Positions 1 through 9,243 are shown, counted from the first letter of the stretch. The stretch: 64,000 nucleotides of DNA from Evansella cellulosilytica DSM 2522 (GCF_000177235.2 NC_014829.1:558001-622000); one strand, 5' to 3'. Made by a program: numbers and translations. The notes: generated from the letters alone by a model not told the origin.

Positions 1-366
1 CCTTTCATTCTCGTATTTACTTTTGCACTCACGTATATTCCCCACAGTGTTGTTAGTATGAACCCATCAGGAGTTTCAAAAATAACCATATTTGACGGAA
101 ATACAGGAAGTGAAACTGTAATTACGGAAAAGGATCATATCGAATATATTATTACGGATTTAAGTGATGTTACTTTTCAAAAAGGAAAAAGCTCTTTTGG
201 TTACATGGGTTATAGCTTTAATACGAAAATATACAATGAAAAAGGTAAAGTAGTGAAGGAGTTAATCATTAATTCCGAGGATACGATAAGATATAAAGGC
301 TTTTTCTATACAGCTAAAGATGAATTAATCGATTATGATTATATTAAAAACTTAGTTGATAATTGA
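1..366 (+). CDS. Hypothetical small membrane protein, 5'-truncated by the window edge
   Basis: The reading frame is open from base 1 to a TGA at 364-366, so the gene starts before the window. The first visible residues (PFILVFTFALTYIP) are hydrophobic and look like the end of a membrane segment. About 100 polar residues follow, rich in short beta-like stretches with many Asp, Glu and Lys. An internal ATG at 58 exists, but no ribosome binding site precedes it, and starting there would remove the hydrophobic segment. I do not recognise the family. The likely form is an N-terminally anchored extracellular domain. It is followed by hairpin repeats that also end the convergent operon on the right. 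Confidence 0.6.
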   Translation, partial: PFILVFTFALTYIPHSVVSMNPSGVSKITIFDGNTGSETVITEKDHIEYIITDLSDVTFQKGKSSFGYMGYSFNTKIYNEKGKVVKELIINSEDTIRYKGFFYTAKDELIDYDYIKNLVDN

Positions 367-525
367 GCCTGCGATAGTATATCCTTTAGGCAACCTATTT
401 CTGGAAAGAAATTGGGGCATGAGTGTGGAAGATCAATTAATCTCCCTTCAGCACGAGCCATCAAAACAAAACAATACTTAGACTCAGCTTCATTGCATGG
501 TGGGAACTAATGAAGGTAATAATCA

Positions 526-599
526 GAGGGCACTGGAAAAGTGAAAGAACTCCACTTTTTCAGTGCCCTCTTAAAATTAAAGGGGATCCCCTTTAATTT
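526..599. terminator. Two adjacent hairpins at a convergent gene junction (bidirectional terminator; repeat family member)
   Basis: Bases 526-570 form a stem of about 18 bp with one mismatch, with arms GAGGGCACTG...AAAAGTG and CACTTTTTCAGTGCCCTC. Bases 574-599 are a perfect 26-base palindrome centred on GGGGATCCCC and flanked by A/T runs. They lie between the rightward gene ending at 366 and the leftward permease ending at 640. The first hairpin recurs almost identically near 22130-22170 and 28902-28945. The stretch 367-525 holds nothing recognisable. Confidence 0.6.
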
Positions 600-639
600 A
601 ATATAAAGTCATGCGTAACTCCGAGTAAATCATTCTAAA

Positions 640-3246
640 CTAAATATTTTCCTGCTTCAATGTTTCGATAATATTCTCTTTTCTCACCTTTGATGTAGAG
701 TAGAGCATGGTAGCACTAACTATGATGAAAACAGCTACGATTACAATCATGATACTTCCCCATGGAAGCTGAAAGCTGTACACGAAGCTTTGCGTGATTG
801 CTAAGTGGATTAAATACATAAAGCCTATACTAATTGGTAAGCCATACAATAATGATTTGATACCATAGAAAATGCTTTCGTAACGAATCATTTTATTAAA
901 TGATTTAGGTGTCATCCCAACAGATTTTAGCATTGCAAATTCTCTCTTACGTAAAGAAATGCTCGTTGAAATCGTATTTAATATGTTAGCAATAGAGATC
1001 GCAGTTATTAATACGATAAAACCATATATAAAAATAGAGATAATGAGCATCGCTTGTTTATCCTGTTGTCTCGTTTGATAGTAATTGTAAACCGACATGC
1101 TATCTGTCTTTATTTCTTCAATTTGTTGTTGTGTTTCCATAGGATGATCGCTTGTTAAGTACAAATTGTGAATTGGATAATATGGAAAATCCTCTGTCAT
1201 ATACTGCTCTAGTATACTTGCATGTACGATAATATTTAATCCACCCATATTTGATGACCGAATACCCATTGGAAGTGTATCTGTCAATGCAGCTACTTCT
1301 ATATCAAATACGTGTAATTCTTCGTTCGTCTCCCAATCTTCATAAAACAACGGGATGGTTTCCCCAACGCTCGTTTTTACAGCTTTAGTTTCAATAAAGG
1401 CTCCTGTTTCCCAATCTTGATAGGTGTGTGTGTCTACTACTATCGCTGATAATCCTTGAGACCAGATGATTTGCTCGGCCGAGACCCCAATTTCTTCTGT
1501 GTATTTATGAAAGCTGTCTTCATGTAATCCATATATATTAATGAAATATTGATATTTGCCATCGGTTAAGATATCCGGATGATCAGTTACCATTTCTAAT
1601 AGAGAATCACTGAGATTACGCTCGTTTATCCAAGTGCGAAGTGATTGTATCTCAGTAGTATGCGTGTAGTCTGTAACACCATCTAACCTTTTTAATTCCT
1701 CAAAAATGGTACCGACTTCTGATGTAAGTTCTTCACCCGTATATAATTCAATATCATAATTAACACCTTGGTTAGATAGTTCAACAGACCTTTCAATGCT
1801 CTCTGTGAAAAAGGAAACAGTTAAGAATAACATGATACTAATAATAAGTGAAAAAACTGTCACTTGGTATTTACGCTTATTACGCTTTAAGTTTTTTAAG
1901 CCAATTTCTCCTTCTATTCCAAAAAGTTTCCTCACAATGTTAGAAGTTTTCACTTTTTTTCTCGTCACTTTTATGTCTGATGTTTGCCTAATCGCCTCAA
2001 TCGGTGTTACTTTTGATGCCCTTTGTGCTGGTATGTAAGCCGAGATAAATATTGTAATAATAGATACGATACAAGCTGTTAAAATAGAAAGAGGAGTGAC
2101 AGTAACCGTTAGCTTTGCTTGAATGCTTAATGCATCTTCAATAAAAGAATTAATGAAAATAAAGGTGATACCGATGCCGCCAATACCAGCTAAAAGTCCT
2201 AATGGAATACTGATGAGTCCAATTACTGCTCCTTCAAAAAATACAGCGTTTCGTTTTTGTTTCTTAGTAGCTCCTACACTTGAAAGCATTCCTAGGTGAC
2301 GAGATCTTTCTGAAACAGAGATTGAAAATGCATTATAAATGAGTGCAACGGACCCAATAATAATGATTGCAATAATAATTGCAGATAAGCTAAATAAAGT
2401 AGCTCTGAAAGTATCGAAGGTCGTTACTCCTAAATAACGGAGTAAATGTCTATTGTAATCGATCGAATCTAAAGAAATATTGTTTTCCTCAGCAAATAGT
2501 TCGGCATTTTCATATAATGATTGATTCACATCTTTTAAGAGAACAGAAGCATTCACTCTATCATTTGCTGTAAGGGTATCTTCATTTAAATAACTAATAA
2601 CCGTATATCCAGGGGCCCATAAAGGCTCCCACATCGGGCGTTCCATGATTCCTACTACTGTATACGTTTCTTTTGTTGTATTGACTATTTTTTCTAGGCT
2701 TTCATCATCCATTTTCACGAAAGATTGTGTTTGTCCCATGTCCGTCAAATTGTCAGCTTCATTTACACGTTTACCAACTTCTAGTATTAATTCGTCACCT
2801 ATGCTGAAACGGACATTAGCATTTGACTCAATGTGCTCGGAGATAATGATTTCGTTATTTGAGCTAGGTAGCACACCTTCCACTAAAGAAATAGGGAAAT
2901 ACTCAAAGCCTTCTCTATTAAATTCGGAAATAAATAAATAAGGCTTAAATTCATTTTCACTGCTTTCTAAATAAGCATAACCTTTGTCACGTGTTAGAAA
3001 AACATCCTTCGTATTGTCATCATTCTTCATTGTCTCCACTTGCTCAGGATTGACGTTTTCATACTGGACGTGCCATTCCCCGTTGTTCGCTATTTGGTGA
3101 CGTTGCATTAAATCTAAAAAAGAAACCGAGAGCGTTGATACCGCAGTAATCATCGCAACGGAAATGATTGTACCAATGATTGTAACGAGCGTTCTCCTCT
3201 TGTTTTCCTTTAAGTGTCGAAGTGTAAGCTTGTTTACAATATTCAT
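640..3246 (-). CDS. ABC transporter permease, FtsX/MacB type with two FtsX domains
   Basis: Membrane permease of 868 residues that would work with the ATPase encoded just upstream. Eight membrane segments can be seen: one near residues 20-42, three between about 283 and 407, one near 460-478 and three between about 750 and 856. Two large extracellular domains lie at about 45-280 and 480-745. This is a duplicated FtsX arrangement and not the ten-helix BceB layout. Start: its ATG overlaps the ATPase stop by 4 bases, which indicates translational coupling. Families of this type export peptides or lipid-linked molecules, or resist cell-wall antibiotics. The linked two-component system suggests an envelope-stress or antimicrobial role. 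The substrate cannot be read from the sequence. Confidence 0.85.
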   Translation of the reverse strand: MNIVNKLTLRHLKENKRRTLVTIIGTIISVAMITAVSTLSVSFLDLMQRHQIANNGEWHVQYENVNPEQVETMKNDDNTKDVFLTRDKGYAYLESSENEFKPYLFISEFNREGFEYFPISLVEGVLPSSNNEIIISEHIESNANVRFSIGDELILEVGKRVNEADNLTDMGQTQSFVKMDDESLEKIVNTTKETYTVVGIMERPMWEPLWAPGYTVISYLNEDTLTANDRVNASVLLKDVNQSLYENAELFAEENNISLDSIDYNRHLLRYLGVTTFDTFRATLFSLSAIIIAIIIIGSVALIYNAFSISVSERSRHLGMLSSVGATKKQKRNAVFFEGAVIGLISIPLGLLAGIGGIGITFIFINSFIEDALSIQAKLTVTVTPLSILTACIVSIITIFISAYIPAQRASKVTPIEAIRQTSDIKVTRKKVKTSNIVRKLFGIEGEIGLKNLKRNKRKYQVTVFSLIISIMLFLTVSFFTESIERSVELSNQGVNYDIELYTGEELTSEVGTIFEELKRLDGVTDYTHTTEIQSLRTWINERNLSDSLLEMVTDHPDILTDGKYQYFINIYGLHEDSFHKYTEEIGVSAEQIIWSQGLSAIVVDTHTYQDWETGAFIETKAVKTSVGETIPLFYEDWETNEELHVFDIEVAALTDTLPMGIRSSNMGGLNIIVHASILEQYMTEDFPYYPIHNLYLTSDHPMETQQQIEEIKTDSMSVYNYYQTRQQDKQAMLIISIFIYGFIVLITAISIANILNTISTSISLRKREFAMLKSVGMTPKSFNKMIRYESIFYGIKSLLYGLPISIGFMYLIHLAITQSFVYSFQLPWGSIMIVIVAVFIIVSATMLYSTSKVRKENIIETLKQENI

Positions 3247-3926
3247 TTACGGATCACCTCGTCTTTGGCAATCCTCCCATCTTCAATTGAGATTACTCGA
3301 TCGGCTTGTAGTGCAATACGTTCATCGTGTGTAATGACTACGAGCGTTTGGTAATATGTTTTGTTAAACAATTTTAAAAGATCAATAATCTCGCTACTAT
3401 TTTTACTATCTAGGTTCCCGGTTGGCTCATCGGCAAGCATAATAGCCGGGTTACTTATTAGCGCACGACCTATGGACACTCGCTGCTGTTGCCCACCAGA
3501 TAGCTGATTAGGTAAGTGATTTAAACGATCGTTTAAACTTAGCACATCTACAATTTTAGAGAAATGATCTTTGTCTACTTTATGCTCATCGAGGAGTATT
3601 GGTAAGGTGATGTTCTCTTCTACTGTTAATATTGGTATGAGATTGTAAAACTGATAGATGAGACCAATTTGTCGTCTCCTAAATATAGCTAACTGGGTTT
3701 CATTTAAGCTATAAATATCCGTATTGTCGATGAAGACCTTACCACTAGATGGTCTATCAACACCACCAAGAAGATGAAGGAGTGTTGATTTACCTGAGCC
3801 TGACGGACCAATAATAGCGACAAACTCTCCTTTATTAATAGTCAAAGAAACATTATCTAATGCTTTTACTGCTGTGTCACCTTTCCCGTACACTTTAGAC
3901 AGATTCTCTACTTTTACTATTTCCAT
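3243..3926 (-). CDS. ABC transporter ATP-binding protein (LolD/MacB class)
   Basis: Cytoplasmic ATPase of 227 residues that energises the FtsX-type permease encoded downstream. Walker A is GPSGSGKST near residues 40-48, the signature is LSGGQQQR near 141, and Walker B is IMLADEPTG near 161. The switch histidine is in the VVITHD stretch. All catalytic motifs are intact and the length is typical of the LolD/YknY class. Its stop overlaps the permease start (ATGA). It lies about 100 bp downstream of the histidine kinase gene in the same direction, so regulator, kinase, ATPase and permease probably form one operon. Confidence 0.92.
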   Translation of the reverse strand: MEIVKVENLSKVYGKGDTAVKALDNVSLTINKGEFVAIIGPSGSGKSTLLHLLGGVDRPSSGKVFIDNTDIYSLNETQLAIFRRRQIGLIYQFYNLIPILTVEENITLPILLDEHKVDKDHFSKIVDVLSLNDRLNHLPNQLSGGQQQRVSIGRALISNPAIMLADEPTGNLDSKNSSEIIDLLKLFNKTYYQTLVVITHDERIALQADRVISIEDGRIAKDEVIRK

Positions 3927-4025
3927 GTCATCATGCCTCCATTAAATTACTTGATGTCTTAACTATATCTGTCTAAAATGACTTTCCAGTGACTGTAAAG
4001 TGACAATTTAGTCACTTTCGAAGTG

Positions 4026-5036
4026 TTATATGACTTGTTTATAAAATTTCACATTAAAAGTAGTTCCAGAGTTGCATTCACTTTGAACCTCAATCGTACC
4101 GTTTTGACTCGTAATGATACTGTGTGCCATGGCGAGTCCGATACCAACACTTTCATCACTAGCATTCTTTCCTTTGTAAAAACGTTTGAATATGTATGGA
4201 ACGTCTTCTTTAGCAATACCGACTCCATTGTCACGAATAATGATCTCAGTAAAAAGTGCATTCTCGGAAAAGGTGATGTGAATATTACCACCACTTTTTG
4301 TATGTTCAACACAGTTTTTCAAAATATTTAATAAAGCCTCTGCACTCCAATTTAGGTCACCAATAAATGATACCGTTTCTTCCCCTACAATGGATAACGT
4401 TTGCTCCTGTATATCCATAGGAATTCGTATTGGGTCAACAGCTTTATCTATCAACTGCTTTACTTGTACAGTGTCTCGTTTAAACTGTATAGTTCGCGCG
4501 TCTATTTTCGAGAGTTTTAACAATGAAGAAACGAGCCATTCAATTCGTTCTAGCTGAACACGAATGTTACGAGTAAATTCCTTCTTTTTTTCCGCTGTTA
4601 GCTTAGAGTCACTCAGTAAATCAGACATCACCATCATTGAAGTAATCGGTGTCTTGAGTTGGTGAGAAATATCGGAAATGGCATCAGTGAGCTTGGACTT
4701 ATCAGTCATAAGTACTGCGCGCTGTTCGGAAAGCATAAGTGTTACCTTATAAATATCATTTTTTAATATACTTAATTCGCCTTCCTTATTATCGCGAACG
4801 TCTAATGAGTAATCACCACTACTTATTTTTCTCAAGTAGCTCGAAAGCTTTCTTATCTCACGGTACCGCCAAATAGTAAAAGCGATAGTGCTTACTATTA
4901 GCAAAATAGTAGTAATCGCAACAATGATTGCAGCTTCGACAGAGAAATAAAGAGTTGCTGCTGTGGCAGCAATGCTAATGAAAATCATGATAACTAATAA
5001 AATTTGAAACTCCTTGTTGCGTAGCAAATTAATCAC
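4026..5036 (-). CDS. Sensor histidine kinase with a short two-helix sensor region
   Basis: Two-component sensor. I place the start at the GTG at 5036, giving 336 residues. The longer frame from 5108 would overlap the regulator gene by 80 bases, whereas this GTG overlaps its stop by only 8. Two membrane helices (about 10-32 and 36-56) are joined by only a few residues, so there is no real extracellular sensor domain. A HAMP-like linker follows, then the phospho-acceptor His125 in SHQLKTP, an N box (NILKNCVEH), DNGVGI and a glycine-rich GIGLAM motif. Kinases of this shape commonly sense through the membrane or through a partner ABC transporter. That fits the ATPase and permease genes downstream. 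Confidence 0.85.
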   Translation of the reverse strand: MINLLRNKEFQILLVIMIFISIAATAATLYFSVEAAIIVAITTILLIVSTIAFTIWRYREIRKLSSYLRKISSGDYSLDVRDNKEGELSILKNDIYKVTLMLSEQRAVLMTDKSKLTDAISDISHQLKTPITSMMVMSDLLSDSKLTAEKKKEFTRNIRVQLERIEWLVSSLLKLSKIDARTIQFKRDTVQVKQLIDKAVDPIRIPMDIQEQTLSIVGEETVSFIGDLNWSAEALLNILKNCVEHTKSGGNIHITFSENALFTEIIIRDNGVGIAKEDVPYIFKRFYKGKNASDESVGIGLAMAHSIITSQNGTIEVQSECNSGTTFNVKFYKQVI

Positions 5037-5703
5037 CAACCTTGTAGCCGAGTCCTCGTACCGTTTTAATAAGTGTTGGCTTTTGAGGATTATCTTCAAG
5101 CTTTTCACGGAGGCGCTTAATATAAACTGTTAATGTATTATCGTTAACGTAATCGCCAGCGACATCCCATATGCGCTCTAATAGCTGTTCACGAGTGAGT
5201 ACTTGTCCAACATGATTTGCAAAAATAAGAAGTAGTCGATATTCAAGCGCTGTAATAATAATTTCTTCTCCATTTTTATAAACCTTGCCTTCGAGTGTAT
5301 TTATCTGAATGTTATGTAGCTTTATTATTGTAGTTTGCTTGTTGTAGCGGCGTAATACGGACTTTATACGAGACAAAAGCTCACGAATACGAAATGGTTT
5401 TGTAATATAGTCATCCGCACCCATATCAAGGCCCATGACGACATTCACTTCATCATCATACGCAGTTAAGAAAATAACTGGCGTATCGCTCTTTTGCTTT
5501 ACTAGCTTGCAAAGCTCATAGCCACTACCATCTGGTAATGACAGATCGAACAAGCATAAATCAATACTAGAGATTTCATGATTAATTATTTTTTGCGCAG
5601 ATTGAATATCATAGCAAAGCACAGTATCAAAATGGTCTTGCTGTAATGAATATTCAAGACCAGATGCAATCGTTTTATCATCTTCTACTAGGAGTATTTT
5701 CAT
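5029..5703 (-). CDS. OmpR/PhoB-family response regulator
   Basis: DNA-binding partner of the histidine kinase, 224 residues. The receiver domain (1-115) has the acidic pair EDD at 7-9, the phospho-acceptor Asp53 in LFDLSLPDG, a Thr/Ala switch (FLTAYDD) and the conserved Lys102 in TKPF. The C-terminal winged helix (about 130-224) ends with the typical stretch around TVRGLGYKVGD. It is the first gene of the leftward operon and probably controls that operon, as is usual for regulators linked to FtsX-type exporters. The phosphorylation machinery looks complete. The target promoter was not identified. Confidence 0.92.
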   Translation of the reverse strand: MKILLVEDDKTIASGLEYSLQQDHFDTVLCYDIQSAQKIINHEISSIDLCLFDLSLPDGSGYELCKLVKQKSDTPVIFLTAYDDEVNVVMGLDMGADDYITKPFRIRELLSRIKSVLRRYNKQTTIIKLHNIQINTLEGKVYKNGEEIIITALEYRLLLIFANHVGQVLTREQLLERIWDVAGDYVNDNTLTVYIKRLREKLEDNPQKPTLIKTVRGLGYKVGD

Positions 5704-5887
5704 TTTTTTCCCCCACTCTATGATCAGATTGTATTGTCACTAACATCTTACATGAAAAGCAACGACATTTCTTTAAAAAAATAGAACGGAACTGATAACC
5801 CACATTTATATTTTTCATAAGACGGGTATCAGACATCCTTCTATCTTCATACATTAAATAGAATTAATGAAACCAGGGAGGAAGAGG

Positions 5888-6370
5888 ATGAAAAAAGTAT
5901 TGTTATTTTGTCTAGTTTCTGTATTAATTGTATTGTCGACAGGCTGTTTCGGAACGGGAGAGGAGTCTTCTACAAAAGAAATAGATGACCCTGTAGAGGC
6001 TGCCGTATATTACTACTATGACAGTTTACAGAAAGAAAACTATGATGAAGCGTTAAGTTATTTGGCGAGTGACTACCTTACGTATTTAAATATTTCGGAA
6101 CGTGATTATGTGAATATTTTTAAAGACATGAGAACACTAGAGGATTGGCGCATCGAGGAAATTTCCGTACGCTCCATAGATGAAATTGATGATGATATTA
6201 CGGTTCCATTTGCTTTAGAACCATTATTAGTGACAAGTGGTGATAATTATATTGTCATTGTTGACATAAGCATAAGTATACATGGTGAGACTTCTGGTGT
6301 TGTAGACAATGTATTAGTTGCAGAGGATAATAACGGGGAATGGAAAATATTTGGAATCGTCTCCTTTTAA
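5888..6370 (+). CDS. Secreted lipoprotein with an NTF2-like (DUF4878-type) fold
   Basis: The start is the ATG at 5888, which sits directly behind GGAGGAAGAGG. The upstream in-frame ATG at 5867 has no such site. The product has 160 residues. A hydrophobic signal peptide ends in the lipobox LSTGC with the lipidated Cys20. The mature part starts with an acidic linker, then a region (DDPVEAAVYYYYDSLQKEN and onward) typical of NTF2-like lipoproteins such as DUF4878: helices followed by beta strands. It is divergent from the two-component operon to its left and could belong to the same envelope response, but that is inference. The molecular function is unknown. Confidence 0.75.
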   Translation: MKKVLLFCLVSVLIVLSTGCFGTGEESSTKEIDDPVEAAVYYYYDSLQKENYDEALSYLASDYLTYLNISERDYVNIFKDMRTLEDWRIEEISVRSIDEIDDDITVPFALEPLLVTSGDNYIVIVDISISIHGETSGVVDNVLVAEDNNGEWKIFGIVSF

Positions 6371-6384
6371 CATAAAAAATCTGA

Positions 6385-6420
6385 GGGTAGATAAGGGGAA
6401 CTTTACCTATCCTTCTTTTA
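6385..6420 (+). terminator. Probable intrinsic terminator after the lipoprotein gene
   Basis: An imperfect stem pairs GGGTAGATAA with TTACCTATCC (one wobble, one mismatch) and is followed by TTCTTTTACTTT. It begins 15 bases after the stop codon. Confidence 0.5.
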
Positions 6421-6538
6421 CTTTAAAGACCTCTAACTTCGGACAAATGTTAGTGGACAAACTCAATTAATGTTATTCTAAATAATGGTAGGCAATTAAA
6501 TCTTTATACTTAATTAAATTTTTACAGGAGGTAATCCG

Positions 6539-8119
6539 ATGGCGGTAGAGCAGTTTTTACAGACTCAAAATGAAAAAATAAGGGAACTATACCGTGGAAT
6601 TACAAATGCTAGCTGGAAGGCGCAAACGACAGGCGATAAAGAGTGGGCGCAAAAGGTAGGAGAGGCACAAACACAATTTCGTACATACTTTTCAGATAAA
6701 GAACTATATGAAACAGTAACTAGCTATTTGAAAATGGATAACTTAAGTGCGTTACAAAAGAGACAGCTGGAAGCACTGCAAAAAACATTGAGAGAAAATC
6801 AGCTTCCAAAGGATATTCTTAAGGAGCTCTCACAATTATCGGCAGAGTTAAACCATATGTTTAATACGTATGCACCAGAAGTAGATGGTAAAAAGCTATC
6901 TGCTAATGATATACGTAACATTTTGCTCAATAGTGATGATGTACAGGAACGAGAAAATGCATGGAAGGCTTCAAAGGAAGTGGGACAAGTAGTAGAAGGA
7001 AAGCTATTAACACTTGTGAGAAAGCGAAACGAAGCTGCAAAAGCAGTAGGCTTTGATAATTACCATCAAATGTCCTTTAAAAACCAAGAGCTAGATCGAG
7101 AAGAAATATTCTCGATTTTCCAAAAGCTAATCGATGACTCAGATAAAGCGTTCCGCGCATTGAAGGCTGAGCTTGATGAGGAGATAGCAAGTAAGTTTAA
7201 TATTACCGTGGAAGAAATACGACCTTGGCATTATGTTGACCCGTTCTTCCAGGAAGCGCCAGCCTCAGAGGAAACAAATCTTGATCCTTATTTTAAAAAT
7301 GAAGACTTAAATAAGCTTACTGCGGATACATTCTCTGCTATGGGTATTCCGATTGATGATTTGTATGCGAAAAGTGATTTATTACCTCGCGAAGGTAAAA
7401 ATCCGACAGCATTTTGTACAGATATGGACCGAGAAGGTGATACTCGCGTTTTATGTAATAATGAACCGAATGCATATTGGATGGGAACGATGCTTCACGA
7501 ATTTGGTCATGCAGCATATTTCAAATATTTAGACCGAGAACTTCCTTTTATTTTGCGTTCTCCTGCGCATACGCTCACAACCGAAGCGATAGCAATGCTG
7601 TTTGGGAAAATGACGCAAAATAAAGAGTGGTTAAAAACGTTTTTAAAACTGGAAGATAGTAAACTAGATGAGCTTGCGCCAGCGTTAGAGAAGCATGAGC
7701 AGTTAATGATGCTAATAGCAGGTCGTTGGATCATTACATTCGTCTTTTTTGAAAAGGAATTATATGAAAATCCAGAGCAAGATTTAAATGGATTATGGTG
7801 GAAGCTAGTGAGTGAGATTCAGTTAGTGAACCCACCAGAAGGTCGTGATTTACCTGATTGGGCAGCTAAAATTCACTTTACTTTAGCACCAGTCTACTAT
7901 CAAAACTATTTACTAGGAGAGTTGACTTCTGCACAGCTGCATCACTATATTAATAAACAAGTAAGTGATCAGTTTTTTACGCCAGAGGTTGGTCAAGTCT
8001 TAAATGAGCAGTTCTTTAAGCTAGGATCGAAATATCATTGGAATGAAAAAATTGAGCGAGTTACTGGTGAAAAGTTAAATCCTGAATATTTCTCTGAAGC
8101 GTATTGCAAAATAAAGTAA
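6539..8119 (+). CDS. Zinc metallopeptidase of the M2/M3 superfamily
   Basis: Soluble cytoplasmic peptidase of 526 residues with no signal peptide. The zinc site is HEFGH at residues 320-324, and the third ligand is probably Glu349 in the TTEAIAMLFG stretch 25 residues later. That is the gluzincin spacing seen in thimet/oligoendopeptidase (M3) and ACE-like (M2) enzymes. The rest is helical, as in this superfamily, and it is somewhat shorter than oligoendopeptidase F (about 600). The start is the ATG at 6539 with a perfect AGGAGG 7 bases upstream. The likely role is degradation of oligopeptides. M2 and M3 cannot be separated with confidence by eye. It is monocistronic and followed by a structured intergenic repeat. 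Confidence 0.85.
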   Translation: MAVEQFLQTQNEKIRELYRGITNASWKAQTTGDKEWAQKVGEAQTQFRTYFSDKELYETVTSYLKMDNLSALQKRQLEALQKTLRENQLPKDILKELSQLSAELNHMFNTYAPEVDGKKLSANDIRNILLNSDDVQERENAWKASKEVGQVVEGKLLTLVRKRNEAAKAVGFDNYHQMSFKNQELDREEIFSIFQKLIDDSDKAFRALKAELDEEIASKFNITVEEIRPWHYVDPFFQEAPASEETNLDPYFKNEDLNKLTADTFSAMGIPIDDLYAKSDLLPREGKNPTAFCTDMDREGDTRVLCNNEPNAYWMGTMLHEFGHAAYFKYLDRELPFILRSPAHTLTTEAIAMLFGKMTQNKEWLKTFLKLEDSKLDELAPALEKHEQLMMLIAGRWIITFVFFEKELYENPEQDLNGLWWKLVSEIQLVNPPEGRDLPDWAAKIHFTLAPVYYQNYLLGELTSAQLHHYINKQVSDQFFTPEVGQVLNEQFFKLGSKYHWNEKIERVTGEKLNPEYFSEAYCKIK

Positions 8120-8137
8120 TTGGTTGGGAGGGGGTGC

Positions 8138-8263
8138 CCTATTAAGCTATATAAAGTTTTAGCAATGGCTACGCGGCGCCTATGCCCACTCTAAGTCCTG
8201 TTTATAATGGAGTTTAAGGGATTGCTGTGGCTCCGTACATTGCTTTTAAGGTGACTTAATAGG
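8138..8263. repeat. Structured 126-bp intergenic element with nested inverted repeats
   Basis: The ends CCTATTAAG (8138-8146) and CTTAATAGG (8255-8263) are perfect inverted repeats. Inside them AGCAATG..TACG (from 8161) pairs with CGTACATTGCT (to about 8250). The element lies directly after the metallopeptidase gene and could serve as its terminator. The core words ATGGCTACG and GCGCCT recur in the other intergenic repeats of this window. Confidence 0.45.
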
Positions 8264-8273
8264 AAAAAATCCG

Positions 8274-8425
8274 GAGGGCACTGAAAAAGTACATAGCAAC
8301 TTTTTCAGTTGCTTTTATTTGTATTGCAGTCGCTCGCCTGATAGGAGAAACCCGCTCCTATCAGGTTTTTTAACGATTGCGACGGTTACGCACATTGATT
8401 AAGGGCACTTATAGAGCACCCTCTT
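8274..8425. repeat. Dispersed hairpin-rich intergenic repeat, copy at a convergent junction
   Basis: It contains GGGCACTGAAAAAGT..ACTTTTTCAGT, then a CCTGATAGGAG..CTCCTATCAGG hairpin (8338-8364), then the conserved words TTTTTTAACGATTGCGACGG and ACGCACATTG, then GGGCACT. The same order of blocks is found at 22010-22170 and 28757-28945. It lies between the metallopeptidase gene and the leftward MerR gene. Confidence 0.6.
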
Positions 8426-8448
8426 TTGAGTGACTATGGTGCTTCTAT

Positions 8449-9189
8449 CTATTTATTTTTTGTCGTATCTGCAAAGTGCACCATTGCATCACACATAAAC
8501 TGAGCGAGTCCCTCTCCCATTTTATCAATGTTTTGTGTAAATCGTTCATCATCGACATACATTTGACCTAAACCTTTAAACGCTTCTAGCGAATAATTCC
8601 CGAAGTTTTTGTTTAAGCAATCAAACCATTCCTTGATTGCAGATTGCGCTTCTGCCGATTGAGGGGATTGATGTCTAAGTGCGGCGAGCTTACTATAAAT
8701 TTCTGTTACTATTGCCTCTGGATCGCCAGGCATATTTGCAATTTTAGCTTTTGATTCGTCGACTGCTTGATCCCCCCAGCGTTCCCTTGCTTCTTGTTCG
8801 TAGCGGTTATTGTGAAAATCAAACCCTTCAAATTTTTCTTTGTTTGACATGTTAATTTCTCCTTTCGCGTGTCTCATTGTTTTATCAATCGTCTTAATCA
8901 TTTTGTCGAGCCTTGAACGCTTTTCAAGTAATGATTTCCGCTGAAGTTCAAGTGCTCTTTCTCGATCAAATGTAGGACAATCGATTATTTCTTTCACTTT
9001 CTTTAAGGGAAATCCAAGCTCTTTAAAGAACAAAATTTGCTGCAGCTTCTCCAAATCCTTATCCGAGTATAGTCGGTATCCTGAATTGGTTATTTCATCA
9101 GGTGTTAAAAGATTTATTTCATCATAATGGTGTAGTGTGCGAATGCTAATACCAACAAGATTAGCCACTTCCTTCACTTTCATGCCCAT
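8449..9189 (-). CDS. MerR-family transcriptional activator with TipAS ligand-binding domain (Mta-like)
   Basis: The start is placed at the ATG at 9189 (MGMKVKEV), behind GAAGGGGG. The longer frame from 9294 would run through the promoter. The product has 246 residues. The N-terminal MerR helix-turn-helix (1-70) contains RTLHHYDEI and a typical wing, followed by a coiled dimerisation helix (about 75-115). The C-terminal domain (from about 120) has the TipAS pattern (EGFDFHNNRYEQEARERWG) found in TipA and B. subtilis Mta. Such regulators bind antibiotics or other ligands and activate efflux genes and their own gene. A MerR-type promoter with an operator lies just upstream, so autoregulation is likely. 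Confidence 0.87.
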   Translation of the reverse strand: MGMKVKEVANLVGISIRTLHHYDEINLLTPDEITNSGYRLYSDKDLEKLQQILFFKELGFPLKKVKEIIDCPTFDRERALELQRKSLLEKRSRLDKMIKTIDKTMRHAKGEINMSNKEKFEGFDFHNNRYEQEARERWGDQAVDESKAKIANMPGDPEAIVTEIYSKLAALRHQSPQSAEAQSAIKEWFDCLNKNFGNYSLEAFKGLGQMYVDDERFTQNIDKMGEGLAQFMCDAMVHFADTTKNK

Positions 9190-9212
9190 GAGGAATACCC
9201 CCTTCAAAATTA

Positions 9213-9243
9213 AATATAAAGTATAACGTAACGTTAGGGTCAA
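9213..9243 (-). promoter_or_regulatory. MerR-type autoregulated promoter with palindromic operator
   Basis: Read leftward, the -35 is TTGACC (9243-9238) and the -10 is TATATT (9218-9213), separated by 19 bp, the stretched spacer typical of MerR-activated promoters. A perfect dyad TAACGTTACGTTA lies inside the spacer at 9224-9236, where MerR proteins bind. The MerR/TipAS gene starts 24 bases further on. Confidence 0.75.

Noticed and set aside
1796-2038. Opposite-strand frames inside the permease gene and many similar ones elsewhere
   Set aside because: They are shadows of real genes, with no ribosome binding sites or domain patterns.
640-3246. Calling the permease BceB
   Set aside because: It has two large external domains and eight helices, not the ten-helix single-domain layout of BceB.
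5037-5108. Longer histidine kinase start at 5108
   Set aside because: It would overlap the response regulator gene by 80 bases; the GTG at 5036 overlaps its stop in the usual coupled way.
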